DNA of 5,963 nucleotides from assembly GCA_934476025.1 (NCBI GenBank), contig CAKSNI010000075.1:1-5963 (forward strand), given 5' to 3'. The DNA is from an uncultured Eubacteriales bacterium. GTDB lineage: Bacteria > Bacillota > Clostridia > Oscillospirales > Acutalibacteraceae. Every line of letters starts with the position of its first letter. The stretch's first letter is position 1. A program made the position numbers and the translations under genes. The notes beneath the pieces were generated by a model. The model made no database searches, was not told the DNA's origin, and saw only the letters and a program-made list of their open reading frames with translations. Shown here one piece after another: positions 1 through 4,652 of this stretch.

Positions 1-276
1 TTCCAATACATGGGGATGCTCACAAATATAGGGGTAAAACTCCGGTTTTTGAGTCGGAAGAAGATCCACCCGAACAAAAGCGACAATCGGAAATCCGGCC
101 CGCTTCAAATCCACATTGGCCTGGTATCCGCTGATGATGCCCTCTTTTTCCAGTTTTTCAATCCGCGCTGCCGTTGCCGGGGAGGAAAGATAGACCTTTC
201 CGGCCAATTGCTTAAGCGGAGTCCGGGCATTTTGCTGCAAAAGGGTGATCAGTTTCCGGTCGATTTTATCAATCAT
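1..276 (-). CDS. Lrp/AsnC family transcriptional regulator, N-terminal part (cut by window edge)
   Basis: The minus strand is open from an ATG at 276 to the window edge, giving 92 residues. The product starts MIDKIDRKLITLLQQNAR and continues through PLKQLAGKVYLSSPATAARIEKL, the classic AsnC-type winged helix-turn-helix (residues about 2-60). The linker EGIISGYQANVDLKRAGFP follows, then the first strand of the RAM effector-binding domain (AFVRVDLL). Family members are about 140-160 residues, so roughly the last third lies outside. They are dimeric or octameric DNA-binding proteins that sense amino acids or similar small ligands and often repress their own gene. The SD is modest (GTGGGG, 7 bases before the ATG). 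A near-consensus promoter lies upstream at 309-337. The ligand and targets cannot be told from this fragment. Confidence 0.9.
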   Translation of the reverse strand, partial: MIDKIDRKLITLLQQNARTPLKQLAGKVYLSSPATAARIEKLEKEGIISGYQANVDLKRAGFPIVAFVRVDLLPTQKPEFYPYICEHPHVLE

Positions 277-277
277 T

Positions 278-288
278 TGGGGTCCCCA
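278..288. repeat. Small palindrome TGGGGTCCCCA before the Lrp/AsnC start codon
   Basis: Two perfect 5-base arms around a single central base overlap the weak SD of the gene starting at 276. In RNA a shorter version could pair and limit ribosome access. It may also be chance in a short G/C run. Confidence 0.25.
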
Positions 289-308
289 CTTTCCGTTTTT
301 CTCTTAAA

Positions 309-337
309 ATTATACTTGAGTTTGGCCAAAAAGTCAA
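309..337 (-). promoter_or_regulatory. Sigma-A promoter of the Lrp/AsnC gene
   Basis: Read on the minus strand there is a TTGACT -35 box (337-332), a 17-base spacer, and a perfect TATAAT -10 box (314-309). Transcription would start near 302, about 26 bases before the ATG at 276. This is the best promoter match in the window. Its spacer holds the palindrome listed at 321-330. Confidence 0.8.
321..330. promoter_or_regulatory. Palindrome TTTGGCCAAA in promoter spacer (possible operator)
   Basis: A perfect 10-base palindrome sits between the -35 and -10 boxes of the Lrp/AsnC promoter. A protein bound there would block RNA polymerase, so autorepression is plausible. It is short and does not obviously match a published Lrp consensus, so the operator role is inference. 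Confidence 0.35.
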
Positions 338-358
338 ACAAAAAGTGCCGATCCACTT
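338..358 (-). terminator. Weak candidate terminator of the DUF421 gene
   Basis: On the minus strand a 5-bp stem (AAGTG, 358-354, with CACTT, 347-343) with a 6-base loop is followed by TTTGTTT. It lies about 70 bases past the DUF421 stop and just before the -35 box of the next gene. The stem is short and AT-containing, so it would be inefficient and some read-through into the regulator gene is likely. Confidence 0.3.
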
Positions 359-426
359 AATATCTTTAGGGAAACCGTCCGATTTTCTGATTTTTCATCG
401 GTTTTTGATTTCTGAAAAGCAGGTCA

Positions 427-1128
427 TTACTGGAATTTTCCCGCCGTTGATGATATTCTTTTATCGAACACCGTAAGAGTTCCCTGTTCATCCAGTGTGC
501 AGAGAATTACCTGCTCGGGGTGCAAAATTCCCTGCTGAGCCAACGCGCAGAAAAGCCAGTTGACATCCTTTCCGAATTCCCGCAGATTGTGATAAACGAT
601 TTTCCCGTCCATCATCACCGGAAGAGGAACCGGGGCGGCCTCGGGAACAATTTTCAAATCATTCGGCGTAGCCGGACGAAAGGCTTCTTTCGGACAAAAG
701 CTCACCGTTCCGCTGGGTTCCATCACGGCCAGACGGATCTGGGAAAGATCAAAATACCCGTTGGAGCGGGCCTGCATCATGAATTCGCTCAGATCCATTC
801 GGCAGCGTTTGAAATTTTCCCGGTCAATTTTCCCGTTTTCCAAAAGCACAACATTTTTCCCGAATAAAAACCGCCGCAGGCCCATCGATTTCGAGCAGCA
901 GATTGATACCAAAAAACCGAAAATCCCATAGACTGCCATCGCGGTCAAAGGAATCCAGGGATTTTCTAATTCGGTCGACATTTCCGCGGCAATGGAACCG
1001 ATGGTGATCCCGTTAATATAGTCGAAGGTGGTCAGTTGGGAAACCTGCTTATTTCCGCACAAACGCGTCAACAAAAACAACACCGCCAGCGAAATCAGCG
1101 AAGTTCCGATTACCTGTAAAAATTTCAT
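427..1128 (-). CDS. DUF421 domain-containing (YetF-like) membrane protein
   Basis: This is a 233-residue protein of the DUF421/YetF (YcaP) family, small integral membrane proteins linked in Bacillus to spore or envelope properties but with no settled biochemical role. Three hydrophobic segments (about 6-23, 36-50 and 61-80) flank the family motif near KQVSQLTTFDYINGITIGS. The soluble YetF-type domain follows, with the usual GYFDLSQIRLAVMEPSG stretch (about 125-140) and a second beta-rich repeat to the end. An in-frame ATG exists at 1146, but I chose 1128: AGGGG lies 8 bases before it, nothing SD-like precedes the upstream ATG, and the protein then begins MKFLQVIG, as usual for the family. Length is normal for the family and the frame is intact. 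No clear promoter was found. Confidence 0.9.
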   Translation of the reverse strand: MKFLQVIGTSLISLAVLFLLTRLCGNKQVSQLTTFDYINGITIGSIAAEMSTELENPWIPLTAMAVYGIFGFLVSICCSKSMGLRRFLFGKNVVLLENGKIDRENFKRCRMDLSEFMMQARSNGYFDLSQIRLAVMEPSGTVSFCPKEAFRPATPNDLKIVPEAAPVPLPVMMDGKIVYHNLREFGKDVNWLFCALAQQGILHPEQVILCTLDEQGTLTVFDKRISSTAGKFQ

Positions 1129-1298
1129 AGTCAACCCCTGTTTCATGTTTTTCTACCGATTAGGATGCCGATTTGGAAAGATTCTATTCCGGCAGCGAAG
1201 CACAAAAAGAAAAAACCAGATCCGTATTGTTGGTCCAATTCACTCGTTTCAGAAAATTATTTGCGAAAAGAAATGTGAAGATTTTGCTAAATTTTTGT
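1129..1298. other. Divergent intergenic region, no gene seen
   Basis: About 170 bases separate the DUF421 start (minus) from the plus-strand promoter at 1299. It must hold the DUF421 promoter, but I find no convincing -35/-10 pair. The nearest is a TAGAAT-like box on the minus strand around 1182-1187 without a good -35. The segment becomes clearly AT-rich from about 1250 onward. The short ORFs crossing it have no SD and no protein character. Confidence 0.4.
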
Positions 1299-1307
1299 TG
1301 ATATAAT
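1299..1307 (+). promoter_or_regulatory. Extended -10 promoter (TGATATAAT) of leader/lectin/SurA_N operon
   Basis: TGATATAAT is a TGn-type extended -10 element with a perfect TATAAT (1302-1307). No good -35 lies 16-18 bases upstream, which extended -10 promoters tolerate. Transcription would start near 1313, so both inverted repeats that follow would be in the transcript, or would act as operators just downstream of the start. The same nine bases recur at 1396-1404. Confidence 0.5.
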
Positions 1308-1311
1308 TGAA

Positions 1312-1328
1312 ATATTTTGTCAAAATAT
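1312..1328. repeat. Inverted repeat 1, ATATTTTG-T-CAAAATAT
   Basis: Perfect 8-base arms around one central base start about 5 bases after the -10 box. The right arm shares bases 1324-1328 with the next inverted repeat, so the two hairpins (in RNA) could not both form fully. Position and symmetry fit an operator for a dimeric repressor. A structural RNA role is the alternative. Confidence 0.6.
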
Positions 1329-1356
1329 ACTTGCAAAAATGTTTTGCAAGTATATT
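1324..1356. repeat. Inverted repeat 2, perfect 15-bp arms with 3-base loop
   Basis: The arms AATATACTTGCAAAA (1324-1338) and TTTTGCAAGTATATT (1342-1356) are exact reverse complements around ATG (1339-1341). A perfect 15-bp match is far beyond chance here. It ends 5 bases before the SD of the leader ORF (1362-1369). It is AT-rich with no T-run, so it is not a terminator. It could be an operator, or a 5'-UTR hairpin that protects the mRNA or gates ribosome entry. Confidence 0.85.
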
Positions 1357-1375
1357 CAGACAGGAGGTGTTCCCG

Positions 1376-1417
1376 ATGTTTCTTTTGCCCTCTACTGATA
1401 TAATATCAGTAAGGTGA
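1376..1417 (+). CDS. 13-codon leader ORF upstream of lectin-like gene
   Basis: ATG at 1376 is preceded by AGGAGGTG (1362-1369) with 8 bases between AGGAGG and ATG, one of the two best SD sites in the window. The frame encodes MFLLPSTDIISVR and stops at TGA 1415-1417. That stop overlaps the AAGGTG SD of the next gene, whose ATG is only 4 bases further on, so translation of the two is probably coupled. I do not recognise the peptide. It has no Cys and no run of a single amino acid, so it is not a typical amino-acid attenuation leader. Codons 6-12 coincide with inverted repeat 3. A regulatory upstream ORF is most likely. A functional micropeptide, or the true 5' end of the lectin gene lost to a frameshift, are alternatives. 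Confidence 0.5.
   Translation: MFLLPSTDIISVR
1393..1411. repeat. Inverted repeat 3, TACTGATATAATATCAGTA
   Basis: This is a perfect 19-base palindrome with 9-base arms around one A. It lies inside the leader ORF and ends exactly where the SD (AAGG, 1411-1414) of the lectin-like gene begins. It contains a second copy of TGATATAAT (1396-1404), so it could also be a second extended -10 promoter. In RNA, 8 bp with a 3-base loop could form next to the SD unless ribosomes translate the leader. Confidence 0.7.
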
Positions 1418-1421
1418 TTGT

Positions 1422-2200
1422 ATGGAAAGAATTCTACCAATGGTATCTATTATTTTAACCGCTGTTTTGATCTTTTCAGGTTTCCGTACACCGCTTTCCA
1501 CCGCTACTCCAACAGAAAATACAAATTCACTTGCATTGGACAAATTGCTTGCCAACACTGCCGCAATCGAGTCACAATCCTCTACAGGCATAGTAAGCGG
1601 TGGCATTTACAACATAAAAAACAATGATACCGGTAAATCCCTAAATGTTCATTACGGAGTTGATGCCGACGGAACGAATGAGTATCAATGGAGTTACGAT
1701 GGAAGTATGGAACAAAAATTGAAAGTAGTTTATCGTTCCTCAACTCAATCAGATCTTTTGTACGCAATGTGCAGTTCCTCGGGCAATAATCGTGCTATCG
1801 ATGTATCCAACCAGGGGCCTCTCTTGGCTGGTTCCTATGGATGGCGGAATTATCACCGGTGTTGGCTGCACTGTTCACTCAAACTGTTCTGTCAAGGCAA
1901 CCCTCTTTTACAAGTCGTAATGCAACAGAGGCCAGTTGTTCTGCCAAAACTGACCGTATCATTTCTCCCGAGATCGCAGAGCCAAAAATTTCAATTGGGG
2001 AAACCAAAATCAATGATACTTACTTGAGCATGCAACATGATTCGAATGTGTTGGTTATACCAAGCTGGATTTGGGCATGTAAAAAATCGAATCCAAATCT
2101 TACCGTGCCAAACAACTCCACATTCCACAACACAACCACCGTCATGTTGGATGGTGCCCTGTATCCTTTGCAAACCGTTGAGAATTGCTTTACATTTTAA
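1422..2200 (+). pseudogene. Secreted ricin-type lectin-domain protein, frameshifted
   Basis: From ATG 1422 (SD AAGG, 7 bases upstream) the product has a signal peptide (residues 1 to about 28, hydrophobic core MVSIILTAVLIFSGF). A ricin-B/RICIN-like beta-trefoil start follows (about 58-135), with GGIYNIKNNDTGKSLNV, a QW near residue 89, an EQKLKVVY strand and LLYAMCSSSGNNRAIDV. RICIN domains bind carbohydrate and are common on secreted clostridial proteins. After about residue 138 (near 1833) the frame 0 product stops looking like the family and ends at 2027. The next frame reads GGIITGVGCTVHSNC as far as TAA 1918. The third frame then reads on to TAA 2198-2200, which touches the SD of the next gene and is probably the original C-terminus. 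So I infer at least two frame changes, probably with loss of the rest of the trefoil. Base composition is more AT-rich than in the neighbours. The lectin assignment is fair; the frameshift positions are approximate. Confidence 0.6.
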
Positions 2201-2212
2201 GGAGGATCGATT

Positions 2213-2845
2213 ATGAAGAAAAAAACCATTGCAGTTATTGTGATTGTCTGTGTTCTTTTGGTTGCCGCTGCCGGCATTGCGGTTGGCCGGCGCTATATGA
2301 GCAAGCAGGAAGAAGATTTCTTTTCCGCCGCCAAAGATGCTTCCTCCGCGGGAAAAACCGTGGTGGCCACCGTTGACGGAAAAAACATCTACCGGGAGGA
2401 TGTGGAATTTCTGAAGGCTGCCAACCGGCTATCCGCTCAGCATCTTCCGGCCGGTACGGCTTCCATCGCCGTTTCAGCCAAAAGTGATCAGGAAATTTTG
2501 GATCAGCTGATTCAAAACGAAGTCCTTTTGAAGGAAGCCGAAAAGAAAAACCTGGAATACTCCCTGGAAGAAGCCAAAAAGCAGCAAAAAATCTTCTATG
2601 ACAACATCATGCAGGCCAACGATGAACAGACCGAATTTTTAAAGAACTATCTTTCGGAAATGGGTTTGGACGAGGAAGGGTATCTGCAGGTTGCCGCCAA
2701 AGGCTATCGGGATCTGATGACCCGAAGCAACCTGTATAATGATTATATCAGTCACCTTTCCGCTGCCCAGGCTGCGGACCCGGAGGCCGCTTTCCAGAGC
2801 TATGTTACCCAGCTGGTCAGCCAAGCGAGCGTTTCCTATTCGTAA
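2213..2845 (+). CDS. Membrane-anchored SurA N-terminal-domain-like protein
   Basis: An intact 210-residue frame starts at ATG 2213 with AAGGAGG (2199-2205) 7 bases upstream. The start MKKKTIAVIVIVCVLLVAAAG gives one N-terminal membrane anchor (about 5-25) and no lipobox Cys. Then comes VVATVDGKNIYREDVEFLK (about 50-68), the typical opening of SurA_N/PrsA-type chaperone domains. It continues through QEILDQLIQNEVLLKEAEKK (about 93-112) and a charged, helical, coiled-coil-prone stretch to about 180. The parvulin isomerase domain found in PrsA is absent, so this would be a chaperone-like or cargo-binding protein outside the membrane rather than a prolyl isomerase. Its SD overlaps the last stop of the lectin-like gene, so the two were probably co-translated, and helping that secreted partner fold is a reasonable inference. 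A strong terminator follows. Confidence 0.75.
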   Translation: MKKKTIAVIVIVCVLLVAAAGIAVGRRYMSKQEEDFFSAAKDASSAGKTVVATVDGKNIYREDVEFLKAANRLSAQHLPAGTASIAVSAKSDQEILDQLIQNEVLLKEAEKKNLEYSLEEAKKQQKIFYDNIMQANDEQTEFLKNYLSEMGLDEEGYLQVAAKGYRDLMTRSNLYNDYISHLSAAQAADPEAAFQSYVTQLVSQASVSYS

Positions 2846-2900
2846 AAATTTTTAAAATGCGGAGCGCCGCTTCGCCGATCCATCCTTTTGATCTTTTAAG

Positions 2901-2938
2901 AAAAATCGGCTCCCGGGAAACCGGGGGCCGATTTTTTT
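2901..2938. terminator. Strong bidirectional intrinsic terminator
   Basis: ATCGGCTCCCGG pairs with CCGGGGGCCGAT (one G-U pair) around a GAAA tetraloop (2917-2920). It is followed on the plus strand by seven T (2932-2938) and preceded by five A (2901-2905). It ends the SurA_N-like operon. Read on the minus strand it has a T-run too, so it can also terminate the converging TPR gene, which stops at 2977. Confidence 0.93.
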
Positions 2939-2976
2939 GAGTTCGTACAGATCCCTTACCGATGTTCCGGTTGTGT

Positions 2977-3609
2977 TTATTCCAAAAAGCCCTGCTTTTC
3001 AAAGCTGAGCGCAAACAGGTTTTCGCTGGCCAGCGCATCACTTTGTGCCAGCTGTTCCCGGGCATCCTCTCCGGCCGCGTTGCGGATCAGAGCCATCAGA
3101 TAATTGGCCCGGGTAATGGGGAATTCCGTCAAAAGCCGGATTTTTTCCTGCGGATCCCTGCCGGTTTTATCTAACAAAACGGCCGTTTCATAAACCAGCT
3201 GCTGGCTGGCCGGATCGGCTTTCCGAGCCGCTGCCATCCGTTCCAAGGCTTCGGCCGGGCGTCTTCGCTGATTGAACGACACCAGTGCCGAATTCCGCAG
3301 CCCCAGGGCGCTCGAATCTTTTCTGAACAATTTCTCGGCTTCTTCCCATTGTCCGAAATGATACAGCAGACAGCCGAGCAGGGTTCCGAGGTGAGCATTT
3401 CCGGTTTGTTCCGCTGCCCAGGAAAGGGCCGCTTTTTCAATCCGACGGATCGGGTAAGACGGACCCAGCGGCAGCGATGCCGCTTGGCCTGCCGCCGCAA
3501 CATCCTGTTTTAAAGCGGCCGCCACCGGGCAGCTTGCCGATTTGCCGCAGCACTCCGATCTCCGGGAAAGCTGCCGGTTTATGAAGGACCACCTCGGGGA
3601 AAAAAACAC
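2977..3609 (-). CDS. TPR-repeat protein, C-terminal remnant (5'-truncated)
   Basis: The frame is open from 3609 to TAA at 2977 (210 codons), but only codons from about 30 onward (below about 3522) look like protein. The first 29 are the reverse of the AraC gene. The real part has TPR-like helical pairs: LGTLLGCLLYHFGQWEEAEKLF (about 74-95), RNSALVSFNQRRRPAEALER (105-124), and a third at about 137-165 (ETAVLLDKTGRDPQEKIRLL). The pattern resembles the C-terminal TPR part of DUF5107 proteins, which are normally around 1000 residues, but that family link is from memory and uncertain. The M at 3609 has no SD and lies inside AraC coding sequence, so this is a remnant lacking its 5' end and promoter. 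Expression is unlikely. Confidence 0.55.
   Translation of the reverse strand: MFFSPRWSFINRQLSRRSECCGKSASCPVAAALKQDVAAAGQAASLPLGPSYPIRRIEKAALSWAAEQTGNAHLGTLLGCLLYHFGQWEEAEKLFRKDSSALGLRNSALVSFNQRRRPAEALERMAAARKADPASQQLVYETAVLLDKTGRDPQEKIRLLTEFPITRANYLMALIRNAAGEDAREQLAQSDALASENLFALSFEKQGFLE
3520..3548. other. Probable deletion/rearrangement junction between two 5'-truncated genes
   Basis: TPR-like coding on the minus strand is recognisable up to about 3522, and AraC-type coding on the plus strand from about 3548 (HSDLRESCRFMKDHL). There is no intergenic space, promoter or SD between them, and neither gene has its N-terminal part. One deletion across a divergent gene pair would produce this layout. 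I see no insertion sequence end or obvious target duplication at the join. Confidence 0.5.
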
Positions 3610-3895
3610 CGCCGAACAATTGGCCAGCCGTTGTCACATCAGCGAATCCTATTACCGCAATCTTTTTAAGAAAGCCGTCGGGGTTTCCTTCTACGAATAC
3701 CTAACCGATCTGCGTATCCAAAAAGCCAAGGAACTGCTTTGGGACAGCCGCTGTTCCATTCCCGAAATTTGTGAAGTCTGCGGATTTTCTTCTCCTCAGC
3801 ATTTTCACCGCATTTTCCGTTCCAAAACCGGGGAAACGCCGGGAGCCTATCGGCGCAAATTCCGCAGCGGCTATACCCGTTCGTTTTTTGAATAG
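3542..3895 (+). CDS. AraC-family regulator, DNA-binding domain only (probably 5'-truncated)
   Basis: The 117-codon frame (TTG 3542) encodes just the AraC/XylS double helix-turn-helix. The first HTH is NTAEQLASRCHISESYYRNL, followed by the linking helix (YEYLTDLRIQKAKELL). The second HTH is around SIPEICEVCGFSSPQHFHR, and the signature ends in FRSKTGETPGAYRR. Typical family members have about 280 residues with an N-terminal sensor domain, which is missing here. The frame stays open upstream to 3458, but that stretch is antisense TPR sequence. Neither TTG 3542 nor ATG 3581 has a good SD (a weak GGGAAAG lies 10 bases before 3581). A free-standing small regulator of the SoxS/MarA size is possible but less likely than a truncated remnant. 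Stop is TAG at 3893-3895. Confidence 0.75.
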   Translation: MPQHSDLRESCRFMKDHLGEKNTAEQLASRCHISESYYRNLFKKAVGVSFYEYLTDLRIQKAKELLWDSRCSIPEICEVCGFSSPQHFHRIFRSKTGETPGAYRRKFRSGYTRSFFE

Positions 3896-3902
3896 CCCTT
3901 TT

Positions 3903-3966
3903 CCGGTTTTATAGCCGCCTTTCGTTTTTCGCAGAAAACTCGCCAAAATTTCCCCTACAAAACCGG
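3903..3966. repeat. Distant inverted repeat CCGGTTTT...AAAACCGG
   Basis: CCGGTTTT (3903-3910) and AAAACCGG (3959-3966) are exact reverse complements 48 bases apart. After one mismatch a further TAG/CTA pair extends each arm. They bracket the non-coding stretch between the AraC remnant and the next promoter. The loop is long for a terminator and no T-run follows the second arm. It could be a regulatory site pair or chance. Confidence 0.35.
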
Positions 3967-3988
3967 GCAAAATTCATCATTTTTTCTC

Positions 3989-4017
3989 TTGTTTTTTGGG
4001 TTAGACGGTGCTAAAAT
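3989..4017 (+). promoter_or_regulatory. Sigma-A promoter of the SipW-type surface protein gene
   Basis: TTGTTT (3989-3994), a 17-base spacer, and TAAAAT (4012-4017) make a good sigma-A type promoter. The predicted start near 4024 leaves a leader of about 50 bases holding a GC hairpin and the SD. Confidence 0.65.
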
Positions 4018-4030
4018 GAAGGCGAAAAAA

Positions 4031-4050
4031 CGGCGGAGAAAACGCCGCCG
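4031..4050 (+). promoter_or_regulatory. GC-rich hairpin in the 5' leader
   Basis: CGGCGG (4031-4036) can pair with CCGCCG (4045-4050) around an 8-base A-rich loop, or in a shifted 5-bp register. It lies between the promoter and AGGAGG (4059-4064), leaving the SD free. There is no T-run, so it is not a terminator. An mRNA-stabilising 5' hairpin or a protein-binding element are possible roles. Confidence 0.5.
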
Positions 4051-4073
4051 AATCTCAGAGGAGGAAGAAAAAA

Positions 4074-4652
4074 ATGTCCAATCAAAAATCCACCAAACGG
4101 GCATTTCTTGGCGCCCTGCTTTCCATCGTGCTGTGCCTGGCCATGCTGATCGGGGCCACTTTTGCCTGGTTCACCGACACCAAAAGCACTTCGGTCAACA
4201 AGATTGAAGCCGGGAATCTGAAAGTGGAACTGCAAATGAAGGAAAACGGCAAATGGGTTGATGCCAAAGGCAAGATGCTGAATTGGCTCAAGTCTGCTGA
4301 TGCCCAGCCGAATGAAGCCACCCTGTTTGAACCGGGATGCACCTATACCCTGCCCGAGATCCGGGTTGTCAACAACGGAAATCTGGCTCTGAAATACGAA
4401 ATCCGGATTACCGGTGTTCAGGGCAACGCCAAACTGCTCAAAGCACTGGAATTCTCGGTCAACGGCACTGCTTTTTCCGATGCCCCCGGTTCCTATACCG
4501 GAACTTTGGCTGCCAAAACGGGTACCACCCCTACCCCGTCTGATCCGCTGACCCTTTCCGCTCATATGAAGGAAGACGCCGGCAACGAATATCAGGGTCT
4601 TACCCTGGAAGGAATCTCCTTTACGGTCTATGCAACCCAGGCTCCCAGATAA
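4074..4652 (+). CDS. SipW-dependent secreted (TasA/camelysin-like) surface protein, N-terminal part up to in-frame TAA
   Basis: ATG 4074 has AGGAGG 9 bases upstream. The 192-residue product begins with a SipW-type signal peptide: KR at 8-9, a hydrophobic core (about 10-28), and the cleavage region GATFAWFTDTKSTSVNKIEAG (likely cut after A31). This signal is processed by the dedicated signal peptidase SipW and is typical of TasA-like fibre and camelysin-type proteins. A beta-sandwich follows, with NLKVELQMKENGKW (48-61) and a pair of strands around LPEIRVVNNGNLALKYEI. The product ends ...VYATQAPR at TAA 4650-4652. The very next codons, still in frame, read YESFDNQYDAAA, and the frame continues to 5843. 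So this is the front of a 590-codon gene, not a complete protein. If translated to the stop it would be a secreted single-domain fragment. No sipW gene is in the window. Confidence 0.8.
   Translation: MSNQKSTKRAFLGALLSIVLCLAMLIGATFAWFTDTKSTSVNKIEAGNLKVELQMKENGKWVDAKGKMLNWLKSADAQPNEATLFEPGCTYTLPEIRVVNNGNLALKYEIRITGVQGNAKLLKALEFSVNGTAFSDAPGSYTGTLAAKTGTTPTPSDPLTLSAHMKEDAGNEYQGLTLEGISFTVYATQAPR

Noticed and set aside
10..360. 116-codon plus-strand frame at the left edge
   Set aside because: It is the reverse of the Lrp/AsnC gene and its promoter; basic, low-complexity product without start signals.
370..410. Hairpin CCGAT/ATCGG followed by TTTTT on the plus strand
   Set aside because: Only 5 bp with a 13-base loop, and no plus-strand gene ends upstream of it, so a terminator call is not supported.
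520..867. 115-codon plus-strand frame
   Set aside because: Antisense of the DUF421 gene, no SD, no recognisable fold.
1318..1323. TTGACA on the minus strand as a -35 box for the DUF421 gene
   Set aside because: No -10-like sequence lies 16-18 bases downstream; the nearest AT box is only about 12 bases away.
1324..1356. Inverted repeat 2 as an intrinsic terminator or insertion-sequence end
   Set aside because: The stem is AT-rich with no T-run after it, and there is no transposase or matching distant copy in the window.
1299..1421. Leader as a T-box or known riboswitch
   Set aside because: No T-box sequence, no terminator/antiterminator pair with T-run, and no familiar riboswitch core was seen.
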